A DNA stretch of 64,000 nucleotides. It comes from Caenorhabditis elegans. Taxonomy: Eukaryota; Nematoda; Chromadorea; Rhabditida; Rhabditidae. Of the stretch, positions 1-11,732 are shown in pieces. Each line of letters opens with the position of its first letter. Position 1 is the stretch's first letter. Under the pieces are notes generated by a model. The model ran no database searches, had not been told where the DNA came from, and worked only from the letters and a program-made list of their open reading frames with translations. The position numbers were made by a program, and so were the translations under genes. The stretch covers positions 3,782,001 to 3,846,000 of the forward strand of contig NC_003283.11 in the NCBI RefSeq assembly GCF_000002985.6, in the 5' to 3' direction.

Positions 1-2213
1 TGGTAACCTTGGAACCATTCTTCTCTTCCGTACCGATTGCATAAGTCACTGGCATTCCTTTTACGGTGTGAGCCAGGGTTCTGACTACCATCGTGTCTTT
101 CTGGATTTTCTGGCTTCTGAAAGAAGAAACCGGTAATTCAATGAGGAGTGCCGAGATCTGAGACTCTATTTTTTTAGACTCAAATTGTTCCAAAACTACC
201 GAATTTTGTAATGAAATGCTCTGAAACTTTCTCATAAAAAAGTTATGTTGGTTCATTGTTTCGAGAAAAAAACGTAGCTAAAATTTCAAATTTCGGCAAT
301 TTGGCAAAGTTACAACTTGTTAAGGCCTAAAGCCCTAAAGCCCTCAAGACATCAAGACCTAAAGCCTTAAAGACATGAAGGTCTAAAAGCCTAAAGTCCT
401 AAGGCCCTGAAGCTCCAAAAACCTAAAGACGTTAAGACGTTAAAGAATGTAAACTCACTGGCAAAGGTTCTCATCGTTCCATTTCCTATTCCCTGTTCCA
501 TTCCTAAACGACATTGTGATCGACACCTCCACCTCCTCATACGAATCATTAAACACGTGGAATTCAAAATTGGCCAGCGGAAGTGATGAGTCTGAATAGT
601 CGCCGGGAATCACCGGCGACAAGTGCTCCACTACAACTGTAACTCCCGATGAGCCCAGCCGGAATTCCTGCCAAGCCCGTGGAAATAGGCCTCGATATCT
701 GACGTCTTCCGCTGGAATGGTGGTATCCCATTTTGGAAGTACGGTCGCTGGAAACTCGGCACACGAGAGAATCGATTGGTAGATGAGCTCAAACGTCTTT
801 TTCGAGTGCACCGTTACGATGAACTGATTGCACTTTTGAGTTTCCGTCTGTTCCTTGATTCCGGGAATGATTGAGAAACGGTTGAACCCGCCACGAAAAT
901 CGGTTCCAATTGAGCCGCATCCGATTCCACCCAGTGGGACACCTGAACACTTTCAAATTTGCCGACCAATAAGCGATGTGCGATGGGCTTGACCAACGGC
1001 GATGATTGGTCGGCGCGCGGGTTCTCTAAGAATTAATAAGCTTCCCGGAATGTTGACTTCAAAAAAAGGCAGGTTCTATTTATATTTTTTTTAGGAAATC
1101 ACTTAAATCAACAAAAAAACCAAAGAGATTAACGATATAAAGTGATCCCTTGGTGTTTTGTTCTTATGGCTTCTGCTTTGGAAACCGCATAACTCTGCTG
1201 ATTTTTTGATATCAAAAAGTTGTCGACCAGATAATTATTTTACAAAATCAATAGCAATCTGCTTTGCAAAGTATTCTCATTTTTAAATTTTTAAAAATAA
1301 CTTAAAAATGACAGAGCTGCAAAAATAAGGGAAAAAAAAGAAAAATGTAACTCACCAGTATACGTAAAATGCCTGAAAACGTTAAAAATGTCTATGAAAG
1401 CTTCTCGACCGTTCCACCACTCCACAAAAGTGTGCAAAGCGACTCTGGAAAATTTTCATGTTATTCAGTGTTTTTTCATTGAAAAATTGAAATTTCACTG
1501 CATTGTTTTCAGCTGAAAGCTTGAATTTTATAATTTTTCATTGAAAATATTGGATTTTTCCAGTGTTTTTTGTCGGAAAGCTTGAATTTTCCATTTAAAA
1601 AATTGAATTTAATAGACATTTTCACCTGAAAACTTCAATTTGCTGACTTTTTTTATTGGAAAAATTAAAATATTTTTGAAAAAAAAACATACTTTTTTTT
1701 TTCAAAATTATACATTTTCTGATTTTAAAATTGAAATTTTACATAGTTTTTTCACCTGAAAACTTAAATTTTCTGACTTTTGATATTAAAAAAGTCGACA
1801 TGTTTATTATTTTTTCAGCGAAAAATTGGATTTTTCCCATCAAAAATTGAAACTTTACTGCATTTTTTAAATTCGTAAATAATGCATTTTCTGGGTTTCT
1901 CATTGAAAAAAAAAACATTTTGTTTTGTTTTTTTCTCGTTGAAAAATTTGTTTTATTTTTGTGGAATTTTCCTGTTTTTTTTTATTGAAAAAAAAAAGAA
2001 AAAAGGCAGAATTGTATTTGCACTTCATTCACAAAAACTATAAGCATTCTTTATAAAAAAAAATAAATAGTACCTCACAAAAAGCGGAATCAGCTTAATC
2101 GAATGCTTGAGCCTTGGGAAAAAAGGCCGTGGATTCGGAAACTCGGGAATGCGATCTCCACGAGCCTTCCAGCCAATGCCCTCGAGCATCCGGTCACGGT
2201 GCTCGAAGCTCAT
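1..2213 (-). CDS. GBA2-type non-lysosomal glucosylceramidase, 5' part (runs off the left edge)
   Basis: Four exons are visible on the minus strand: 2213-2074, 1444-1356, 942-459 and 116-1 (cut by the window edge). All splice phases agree (2/1, 1/2, 2/1). The start MSFEHRDRML follows a TTCCAG acceptor at about 2222, so a 5' UTR exon or trans-spliced leader is likely. The family match rests on the N-terminal beta-sandwich region: VPLGGIGCGSIGTDFRGGF after the exon 2/3 junction, then RYRGLFPRAWQEF and LSPVIPGDYSDSSLPLANF. These are hallmark stretches of GBA2 (glycosyl hydrolase family 116), which removes glucose from glucosylceramide on the cytosolic face of ER/Golgi membranes. The catalytic (alpha/alpha)6 domain lies outside the window, so activity cannot be judged. 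Introns hold degenerate repeats. Confidence 0.87.
117..458. repeat. Intron with degenerate CCTAAAG heptamer repeats
   Basis: Intron 3 of the glucosylceramidase gene. Between about 322 and 440 it carries many imperfect copies of a 7-8 bp word, CCTAAAG/CCCTAAAG, mixed with AAGACAT-like variants. The word resembles a telomere-like heptamer but is not the nematode TTAGGC hexamer. No coding potential is seen. Confidence 0.6.
961..1014. repeat. Short inverted repeat of the CGCTGATTGG family
   Basis: In intron 2 of the glucosylceramidase gene, just before the exon 3 acceptor, GCCGACCAATAAGCGATG is followed by GGCGATGATTGGTCGGC. The arms pair to form a hairpin. Related hairpins built on CCAATCAGCGA/TCGCTGATTGG occur at 26012, 50832 and 56641. 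Confidence 0.6.
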
Positions 2214-5200
2214 TGTGGAATCTGGAAAATTGGAAAATGAGTTTACATGAGTGAAATTATAAACGTGATCTTTTGATAAAAAAAAAAAACAGGAAAAAAA
2301 ATATATTGTTTCACCTGCAACAAACATAATTAGTTCTCATGTTTTACAGAATAAAGGATATTTTGCAAATATTTCAAGTTAGAAAAATAGTTTCATAAGA
2401 GACTTAGACATCAAAAGAACAACAAGTCACAAACCATAGAACTTTTTTATCGGAGGAGGAGAAATTGAGAGACAAGACAGTTATCACAAAATGAATAAAA
2501 AATAGGAAAAAAAAACAGATTGAAAATTGGAGTTTTTATTCGAGATAAGAACGCATTTTGTGGCAAACCACAGAAAAATATTTTATAAAAGAGAGAAGGA
2601 GAGATAATCATTTGATTTGCATATAAATAGAACACATTGTGATGTCATTGATTGTGCAATGAGCGAACACATGTGTAGTCTGTAGTCTTTGTGACCTGGA
2701 CTACATTGGGGCACGGGAAAACATTTGACATCCAACTTTACAACTAGTCCTTTGACTTTGAAAAGATTAATAGATTGAAAAAAAAAACGAAAAAACTTTA
2801 AAGTTATTAATTTCTAAATTTTTTTGAAATGCAGCAACATTTCATATTTTAAGGAAACACTTTACACCAATTGGAACTAATTGAAAAATATACCAAATTT
2901 CAAAGCAACATTCGACCACTTTTCTTAAATTCTCAATAAAATATGGAATATTCAACAGAAAAATCAGATATTTTTTGTATTCAAAAATGTGGAAAATAGA
3001 CCATATTGGCAGAATAGAATTGTTAAAAATTTATTTTAAAAAATTTATATTTTTTTTGTTGATTTCTAACAATTTTCAACAAAACAAAATGCCCGATTTT
3101 CAGACATTTTTTCCGAGAATTAACGATTAACGATTAATGTTAATTTATCAATTTTTAAGCTTATTTCTCAGTTTCTTCGATTTTTTAAATAGGTTATCAA
3201 GCTATCCTTGAGAAATAATTCTGAAAAATTTTAAGCATGTGGGACACAAAAAATAAATCGTTTAATAAAGCCGAAAAACCTTACAGATTTGAACAAAGAT
3301 CTCGAACACTTTTATACTTCCCGGATAATAATTTAAGGATTAGAGAGAAGCCATGGAGAATTCAAATTTTACGGATTAAAAAGAAAAGTCACCAGATAAG
3401 GTTATATTTTCGTATAGTGAAATTATGGAAGTTGGATTAAAAATATTATTTAAGAGAAACAGCATTTTAAGAATTAACGGAAAATGTTATAAAAATTAGA
3501 TATCAATCACCTTAAAAATTTTAAATTTTAAAAGGTATTTTCGCATCTAATGTTTTGTTTATCTGCTCTTTTATGACTCTTCAAGCTATTTTGCAAGAAC
3601 AAATTAAAGAAGGAAAATATTAACTCAACTGATCAAATGCTCATTCGCCAAAAATAAACACATTCATCTTATTCTAACACTTTCTTCATGTTCAAATACT
3701 CTTGGGACCACCCCGTGAAAAATTATTGGGAGCACCCAAAAAAAACAACAACTTTTCGAAATTCGCAGGCCTCCATTACAACGTGCCTACCGTATGCCTG
3801 CCTGCCTGACGCACAATTGAAGAATTTTGATGTGACCTCAAGTATTTGGTGTGCTCAATTTCAATCTCTTATTTTTATTGGATCAGTAAACTTTGAAACA
3901 AAAAGGCACAAGGCAGGCAGACAGGGCCATTTTATGTCTATGCGGAAGAAAAAAATCTCTACGTGTCGAAAAGCATTAATTTCTTGTTTTTCATGATTTC
4001 AGAATGCCAAAAATAGAATCGAGAACAATGTGTTTGGCGAGCTGAATAATAAAAGGTTCATGGGAAAATAAGGCTTAACTTGACAAAGAAAAAAGTTAAT
4101 CCCCTACTTTTTGTATTGAAAATAGAGATTTTTCAAATTTAGGGTCAATTCCTCTCTCGTGGACTGTAATACAATCGCGCTCCAACGCCAAGTCACATAC
4201 CGTTAGATTTTTAGATTGTTTTGATAACTCGGCAATTTTTAAAAAAATTGAAAATTGACAAAAATTGAAAATTTTGTTCACAAAATGTTTGATTTGAAAA
4301 TAAAACATGAAAATTCTCAGAAATGTATCAGATTTGTATTTTTTTCAAAATCTAAAAATAATTATCAAAATCAAGTCAGAACAGGTAAAAGCTCAAAAAA
4401 TCATGTATTTATGAGAATATCGAGTTTTTTATTGAAAAATCCAAAAAGGCAAAGCTGAGAAATAATAGGATTTTCACGGAAAAAATTTATCGGAGAAATA
4501 TTTCATTCCGCGGAAAATGACATGGTTTCTATGGAGAAGACATCGATATTTTCCTTTTTTTTTCTCGTTCAAATTTTTGAATTATTTTTTTTTCCAAAGT
4601 TCAAAATTATTCAGAAAGTGTGCAAACGGGAAAATATTGAAAAAAAATTCTTGAATTTTTTAAGAATATTTTTGAATGATATTTCTAATGAAATTTCTCA
4701 GATTCTTGAGTTTTTTTCAGAATTTCAGAAAATCTCTTTCTCAAAACCAAATGTTTTAAGTGTGTGAAATTTTTTTACTTCCAAAAAAATGTGAAAAAAA
4801 ATTCTCAGAAAATTTTCAGAAAGTCAAATTTTAAACTTAAAAACTATTCAAATAATTTTTAATTTTTTTTTTGTATTTTCGATTTTTAATAGTCAGTTTG
4901 CTAAAACTTACAAAAACAGCACATGTAAATAGTTTTTTCGAGATTTCTGGTAAAATTGTGGTGCAAGGGAAAACGCATATCTTATGAACTTCATGTAAAT
5001 TCCTCATGAGAAATTCCCAAAATAGCGGTTTTCGTGAACATTGTATGAACGTTTGACATTTTTTCTTCTGCAATTTTTAAGCTTCGTTTAAATCTGTCCT
5101 GTGCTTAAAAATTTACGTTTTTTAAAATTAAAAAATTAAATTAAAATTTTACAAAAAAGCTAAAAATTACTGCTATTTTTTTGAATTTCCGCTAAAACGA

Positions 5201-8155
5201 GTGAACTTGTCTGGACAGTTTAAAGTATTATATCTCGGGAAATTTCCAATTTTCGAGAAACATTTTTTCTCATTTTGCTTTGCAGTTAAGATTACAAAAG
5301 AAATTTACCTCTGTTTTTTTGCTTTTAAAAATCATTAAAAATATTTTTTTCAAAAATTTTCCAAAATTTCAAAAAGCTCCCAATCCCCCACCAAACTATC
5401 CATCTCTCTTTTCAAAACTAGACCATTTTTCTTCATTATTGACATTAAGCGTGGGGTCGAAATTTTGTTGTCAATAGTCATGTAATTTAGCAAAAAAGTC
5501 GGGGCAAAAAATGCTGACGCTCTATTTGGACAGAAAACCTTTGGTTTCAAAATTTCAATCTGTTCAAACAATTTTTCGGCGAGACTAGTTTTGTGCAAAC
5601 AAAAATAGCTCAAACTAGCTAGAAGGGCATACATCGGTTGCAAAAAATTATTTTTTTCTGGTTTTTCAAGAAATTATTTGATTTTATTGGTTGGGTTATA
5701 AATATTTTTCGAATATAATCATAATAAAAAATTATTTTTTCAATGAGCCAAATGGAAAAAATTTCAAACTATTTTAGGCAACTAAAACTAATTTTTCTAA
5801 AACTAAAAATATCCAATTGGAACTTTGAGAAATAGAAAGTATTGTTAAAAATTGATGGTAGGCAGGTACGTCATGCCTACCTGGCTGCCTGCCTATCGTT
5901 TATTTTTTCGCATTTTGGAATGAACTCTGGATGTTCGCTTTATTGCCTTGTGACAATTAAGTAGTTGAAAATTGTTAATAGAAATTAAAAGAAAATGCAC
6001 TTGTAAAACTCAAGGCAGGCATAGGCACGAGAAGTTATGCTAAAGGCAGGCGTAGGCATATGTGGGCTCAAGACGTGCAGGAATGCATATATGCGACTCA
6101 CTTCCCAGACTGGTAATGTCACAAGTACTTTCCACAAAATTACACTAGAATGTAGGCGGTTATTTAGACGCCTGCCTGCCTGACCTTAAAGCGACCTCCG
6201 CCTGCCTCTCGCCTCGATCCGCGCCCGTGAACTTTTTGTTAATTTCTTCATTCGATTTTCATCAAATCGATAGAAATGAGAAAATTCTGAATTTGTAAAT
6301 TCACGTAACATTGCAGAAATGAGGCGAAAGGCCGGCATGAAGCGGGTAGGTTTAAGGCAGGCTTCAGGCCCTGAAACCGTGCCTGCCTACCATGGAGGCC
6401 CTAGCTTTCAGATTCACATGAAAAACTGTATCTAGAAAAAATTCAAGAACAACTGCTTAAAATAAGAAAATATATACTAATTTTAGGACCTCCCTATAAG
6501 CAGAAAACCAAATCCTAATTGCCATGGCTTGGCCGACAAAAACAAGGATATCCAAAACTCATTGCTCGGATTACTCCAGACAAGTGAAAAGAGATGAGAA
6601 GTAAGAAAAAAAGAGAAAAAAGTAAAAAGATGTGATTTCAGTGTGCGTGTGCTAATGAAGGGCGGATTGTAGTACTTGAGAAAAGGGCTCGGGCAGACGG
6701 AAAAGGCAAAGAAGACGGCGACATTTTGACGGAAGATGATGAGACACATGCACATACACACAGATGTGCGTGTATGATGAAGCCAGTAAGAAAAAAGAAG
6801 CAATTTTATGAGTCTAAATCCAAAAGGACATAAGAAATAATTGCAGCACAGAGGAGGGAGAAAGAAGAGTGCAGAGATTTCGCACTTTTTTTGCGTCAGG
6901 TTTACCGAGTATTTGGAGAAAAAGATAAAGAAGTATGAACTTTGAAAAGGACGAATTTGAAAGTTTCTCGTGATCGAAGTACATCAGAAATATCAGAATA
7001 AATAAGCACCTTTTGGATGATGACTGGGGGTTTTGAACTTTTCGGGTAAGAGGGTGTTGGGTTTTTATGTCTCTAGGTAATCTTTCACTACAAAGTTTGA
7101 ATGTGGAGCAATGTCTTTTTGTATTAATTTTAAACAAAACGTCTGAAAACGGTCCCTACATAAAATTTAGCTGCGGACTAGAAAAAAGTCGATCTGAATT
7201 TGCAATCAGTGCATTTTTCACTACTTTAGAGGCCCGTAAAACAGCTTAGGCAACGATTCTGGAAGCTTTTTGCAACATTTTATTTGAAAAAAATCTGAAA
7301 AAGTAGGGTAAAAAAGTTTTCAGATAAAAAAAAATAATTAAAAAAAAACCAAAGAGCTTCCAGAATATTTACCTACCTTACACCCTAAAAATAACAAAAA
7401 TTTTAAAAATTATCATTTGGAGCAATTTTACGCGCATCGTTCGCCGCTAAATTTTTTGTATGGAACTTTTCTTGAAGGTTCTCTTTCAAATAAAACCTGA
7501 AATACTTACATTGTAAGATCTCTAAGTATCATTGAAAAACGTTGAAAAATTTTTTTCGAATCTGTTTTATAAAAAATCAAAATATGCCTTTTTTCATAGT
7601 TTTACCATAGTTTTTTCTATAAGTTTCACGTCTAAAAGTGGAACAGCGTCTGTGGTTTTTTTAAAATTTAAATGACAGGAAACAGTCTAAATATGTATAC
7701 CAAATACAACTTTAAAACTAACTAATTTTTAATACCTACATAATTTCTTCAGATATAAAAATTAAAAAATATAATTTTGAAATATATACATTTTAAAGTC
7801 AATTTTTTGGAGTGAGCGAAAAAAAAACACTATTTTGTTTTTGCATACAACGAGGCATCGAATTTCAGTTTTTGTTTTTGTTCTTCTCTGCTGTCTGAAC
7901 ACACATCAGACTTTATGTTTCCAAATCGAATTATCATCACGTAGGTGGCCCTCATACATTACCATACCACCCACGCAGATGAATACTTCAAGTTCATGAC
8001 TCAATCTACCATCCTTTTCCTCTTCAAAAGCACAAGTTACAGCTGAGCCAACAACATGGACACTGATCTCAAAGGCCACCCCCTATGCTTTCATGTACGT
8101 ATAAAACATGCTCTGAAACGTGGCTGATCTTCATACTTTCCGCAAAAGAAGAAGT
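2214..8155. other. Intergenic region, no supportable gene
   Basis: Nearly 6 kb of AT-rich DNA between the glucosylceramidase start and the peroxidase start. ORFs here lack splice-compatible neighbours and recognisable protein features. Clusters of CAGGCAGGC-type repeats lie at about 3770-3930 and 5860-6395. A dispersed repeat, also present in the UGT pseudogene intron, lies at about 7195-7250. The peroxidase promoter has TATAAAA at 8100-8106, about 50 bp before its ATG. Confidence 0.6.
5860..6395. repeat. CAGGCAGGC dispersed repeat cluster
   Basis: Imperfect copies of the tetramer-based words GCAGGCAG/CTGCCTGC in both orientations, including a subtype near 6345-6395 with GAAACCGTGCCTGCCTACC. 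The same subtype recurs at 17130-17195 and 48120-48170. Shorter stretches of the general family are at 3780-3930, 16010-16190, 18300-18340, 37840-37920, 39540-39670, 49010-49045, 50280-50370 and 60440-60470. Confidence 0.7.
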
Positions 8156-11100
8156 ATGCGGACAACTTTAACTTGTCTCTATATTCTAGCTACTATTAGT
8201 TCGGCCGTCTACGGAGCCGTGACTGATGAAACTCGACAAGCTGTTCAAGAAGCTCTCTTCGAGGCCTTGAACACTGTGGACTCTTCTTTTTCTTCGGAGC
8301 CATCAGTCGCCGATGGAGCCATAGTATCGTCGCAAATCGCCAATGCCGAGTCCAAACAGTTGCAGTTCACCGGTGACGTGTTAGAGATCGCTACTCAGAT
8401 TTTGGTCAAGAAGTATGGTGTGGATATATTAGAGGATGCGAATGAAGTTCTCACGGAGCTCAACGCCGGAGAAAGCTCGGCAAGAAAAAAGAGAAGCGTG
8501 GATGAAGTTGAGCAGGAATCTTTTGTGGCTAACTTGAGACAAAAGAGACAATCTCGTGGTAAACGGCAAGGTGGAGGAGGTGGTGGACGAGGTGGAGGGG
8601 GCGGCGGAAGAGGTGGAGACGGAGGTAGAAGCGGAGAACAGGACGGAAGAAAGAAGAGAAATTCTGGAGAGCAACAGGGTGGAGGTGGAAGGACCGAGTA
8701 CTCACCACCGAAATCCAACGCAACATGTCAAGGACCACCAAAAAGCTGCTCGGATCCAGTTCACGATCGCATCAGATCTATCACAGGATACTGCAACAAC
8801 AGGGGCAAACCAACTCAAGCCAACTCGGTGACAGCAATCAGACGGCTTCTCGGAACAACTAGCTATACAGATGGTAAGTTGGTTTTGATACTAGCGTTTT
8901 GAGCCAGGTTGTGGGCTTTAAAGTCTGAATTGAGCCAAGAGCAGTATCCCGAAGCACTAAATGTGGGGTGCGCGCATTGGTCGTTCGGCAATCGAATTTT
9001 CGGCAAATTCGGAAATTTCGGGCACTTGCCGAAATTGCCGATTGCCGAAAATTCCCAAAACTGGCAATTGCCGGAATTGCCGATTGCCGGAAATTTTGTA
9101 AACCGGCAATTACCGGAATACAGAATCGCCGGAAATATAAATTTGATACTTTTTTGTAGATTTAGGAGCTTAAACCGAAAGTTTTAAAAACCGGCATTTG
9201 CCGGATTTGCCGATTTCCCGAATACAGATTTGTTGGAAATAGAAATCAACTATCTCAGTTTATAAAACCCGCTCTCTTCAGGCCTCCAAGCTATCCGCAA
9301 CACCTCGGTCACTGGCTCGCCACTCCCATCCACTCGGCTCATCTCCAACAAGCTTCACGACGAGGGGTCAACTCCAAACTTCTCGCCATCGGTCAACCAT
9401 CTTCACATGCAAATTGGCCAGTTTATTGCTCATGACATCATTTTTATGCCTTCTTCTACCGGTGAGAATGCTGGATTTTTTTGAAATTTTTTAGGGTTTT
9501 TGGTGTAGATCTACAATATAGTATAGGATACTTTTGAATTTTAAATTGATAATTTTTTACTGTACATATTATATATTATGAAGCTTAAACAAAGACAACA
9601 AGAGCTTTTACACGGTTTCAAATTTCCAGCCAAAGACGGATCCAGCTTGAACTGTACCTCGTGCTCCTCCCCAACAACTATCTCCACCAACTGCGCTCCA
9701 ATCCCAGCGCCAGCCGACGACAAGTACTTCACCCCGGTGTCCAGGACAGAAGCCAGATGCATCCGTCTAACCCGTGCCCTCAATGGCCAATCTGGGTTCG
9801 GAGTTCGAACCCAAATCGATCAAAACTCCCACTACCTCGACATGTCCGCGGTATACGGTTCGTCGGATTGCGAGGCTCGTACTGTCAGAAGCTTCCAAAA
9901 CGGGCTTCTGCTCACCAATACCGGAATAGGATACGTTCTTCCACCACAAGCTCCAAATGACACAAACTGCCAATCCACGAATCCTTACTACTGCTTCACT
10001 GCCGGTGACTTCAGAAATTGCCTTCATCCAGGACTTTTGCCACGTAAGTTTGTTGTGAAAAAAGAAATTCAAATATTGTGAGAATTTCTTTGGCGGGAAA
10101 TTCAAATTTTATGAGAAAACATTTTGGCGGGAAATTCAAACTTTCTGAAACTTTCTAAACTTTCACATGGTGCCAGGCTGTCTCACTACGGTTTGATCTT
10201 CAAAAAATGCGGGATTTATTTCCCAAAAAAATGTGACGTCAGCTCGTTCTTAACCATGCGTAATCAGTTGAGAACTCTGCGTCTCTTCTCCCGCATTTTT
10301 TGTAGATCTACGTAGATCAAGCCGAAATGAGACACTCTGACACCACATGAACTTTCTGAATGAGAACAAATTTTGTCGGGAAGTTCAAACTTTCTGACAA
10401 AAATGCTGACTGGGAATTTAAATTTTCTGAGAAAATGTTTTCGCGGGAACTTAAATTGTAAAAATTTCAAAAAAACACAATTTTCTGATTTTCTCCAAAA
10501 CAATTTTTTTGGCACAAAATTAAAAATTTCTAATAAATGTTTGGGCTGGAAATTCAAATTATCAAAAAAAATTTGGCGATACAAAAATTATAAAATGGAG
10601 AAACGAGTCCAAATAGTTAAGTTTCAAACTAATTTTTTAGTGAATTTTTGTAAATTGGAGACTAACTGCTTTTAAAATTTTTTGAGCGATTCTAAAATTG
10701 TCTAACTTCCAAATTTTTTCAGTCCACATCGTCTTCATCAAGGAGCACAACCGTCTTGCCGTCAAAGTTAAAGCCGCCCAACCTTCATGGAACGACGAGC
10801 AAATCTACCAATTCGTTCGAAAAATCATGGTCGCTCAATGGCAACAGATTGTCTACAACGAGTACCTTCCAAAGCTCCTAACTGACAAGTACCTTACCGA
10901 CTTCAACCTTAAACCCATGAAACCCGGTGCTGGACCCTTCCAAGGCTACAGTACATCGATGAATGCCGCGTTGAGCGGAGAGTTTGCAGCAGCTGCCTTC
11001 AGATTTGGACATAGTCAGTCTAGACAAGACTTTGCCAGACAAGATGCTACGAATAAGACCATTGGAGCTTATGACCTTGGAAACAATATCTTCTACGCTG

Positions 11101-11732
11101 ATCAAGTCTACCAGAAGAGCCTCGGAGGATCTGAGACAATGCTTCTAGGACTTATCAAGACAGCTGGTATGCAGGTGGATCGATATTTCTCGTTCCCAAT
11201 TCGCAATCAACTTTTTGAAATTCGCGGGAAGAATGGGTCAGGAGTCGATTTGATCTCTGTGAATATTATGAGAGGACGCGATGTCGGGCTTATGCCATAT
11301 GTCAAATACCGTACCCTTGTTGGACTTTCCCCAGTTGACACCTGGAATGACTTGTCCTCCACATTCACTGCAGCTAACCTAGCAGCACTTAAAACTGTCT
11401 ACGCTGATCCAGCTGACATTGACTTGTACACCGGTCTCGTAATGGAAACGCCACTTGCTGGAGGTCAACTCGGACCAACTGCCTCCTGGATCATCGCCGA
11501 ACAGTTTAGAGCCCTGAAGACCGGAGATCGATTCTACTACGAAAACGGCGTCGCCAATACAGTAGGATTCACGCCAACTCAAATCGATGCGATCCGTCGA
11601 GTGAAGCTTGCCAAGATTTTCTGTGAAAATACGGCTATTATCACATCGATCAACACGGACATATTCGACTTGAACAGTAGCCAAGTGGCGTGCTCTTCGA
11701 TTCCGGACATTGACATAAGATTGTTCTTCTAA
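8156..11732 (+). CDS. Secreted animal haem peroxidase (MLT-7/SKPO-like), 773 aa
   Basis: Four exons with matching phases: 8156-8873, 9282-9461, 9630-10043 and 10723-11732. I chose the ATG at 8156 because it gives a signal peptide (MRTTLTCLYILATISSAVYG). A prodomain follows with four basic cleavage-like sites (RKKR 110, RQKR 128, RGKR 134, RKKR 165) around a Gly-rich tract (about 139-158). The peroxidase domain keeps the distal His290 (QFIAHD), the QIDQNSHYLDMSAVYGS block (about 361), the Arg428 motif GDFRN, EHNRLA (445) and the proximal His534 (FRFGHS). Both haem-ester carboxylates of the myeloperoxidase family are replaced: Ala289 for Asp and Leu431 for Glu. Nematode relatives act in cuticle tyrosine cross-linking or peroxide handling; that role is inferred here. 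AAATAAA lies shortly after the stop. Confidence 0.93.
8990..9235. repeat. Degenerate TTGCCG/GGCAA repeat in peroxidase intron 1
   Basis: Intron 1 (8874-9281) contains alternating words such as AATTGCCGATTGCCGGAAAT and CCGGCAATTACCGG. The same family appears in the P450 intron (19310-19680), in the second srw-like gene's intron 3 (about 28310-28390), and as a regular tandem satellite at 34983-35250. Confidence 0.7.
10080..10640. repeat. Peroxidase intron 3: GGCGGGAAATTCAAA tandem-like repeat
   Basis: Intron 3 (10044-10722) is built largely of imperfect units like GGCGGGAAATTCAAATTTTC followed by a TGAGAAAA-type spacer. It is interrupted by a palindromic element at 10166-10349. A second array of the same unit occupies about 54120-54560. 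Confidence 0.65.
10166..10349. repeat. Palindromic MITE-like element, copy 1
   Basis: About 185 bp with terminal inverted sequence CATGGTGCCAGGCTGTCTCA and the matching TGAGACACTCTGACACCACATG-type end. Internal marks are GGTTTGATCT, GCGGGA, TGACGTCAGC and CTGCGTCTCTTCTCCCGC. Other copies are at 14906-15091, 31507-31664, 55847-56030 and 56081-56213. It is non-coding and lies in a peroxidase intron. Confidence 0.8.

Noticed and set aside
814..996. ORF MVKPIAHRLLVGKFESVQVSHW as part of the glucosylceramidase
   Set aside because: The glucosylceramidase frame has a stop there; the real exon starts at 942 after TTCAG, and the phase from exon 2 fits only that acceptor.
6483..7137. Two adjacent minus-strand ORFs of about 106 codons
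   Set aside because: Composition is hydrophobic and low complexity with no domain; no phase-compatible splice sites linking them.
8395..8741. Pro/Ser-rich antisense ORFs opposite the peroxidase exon 1
   Set aside because: They mirror the Gly-rich codons of the sense strand; no splice partners, start context or conserved features.
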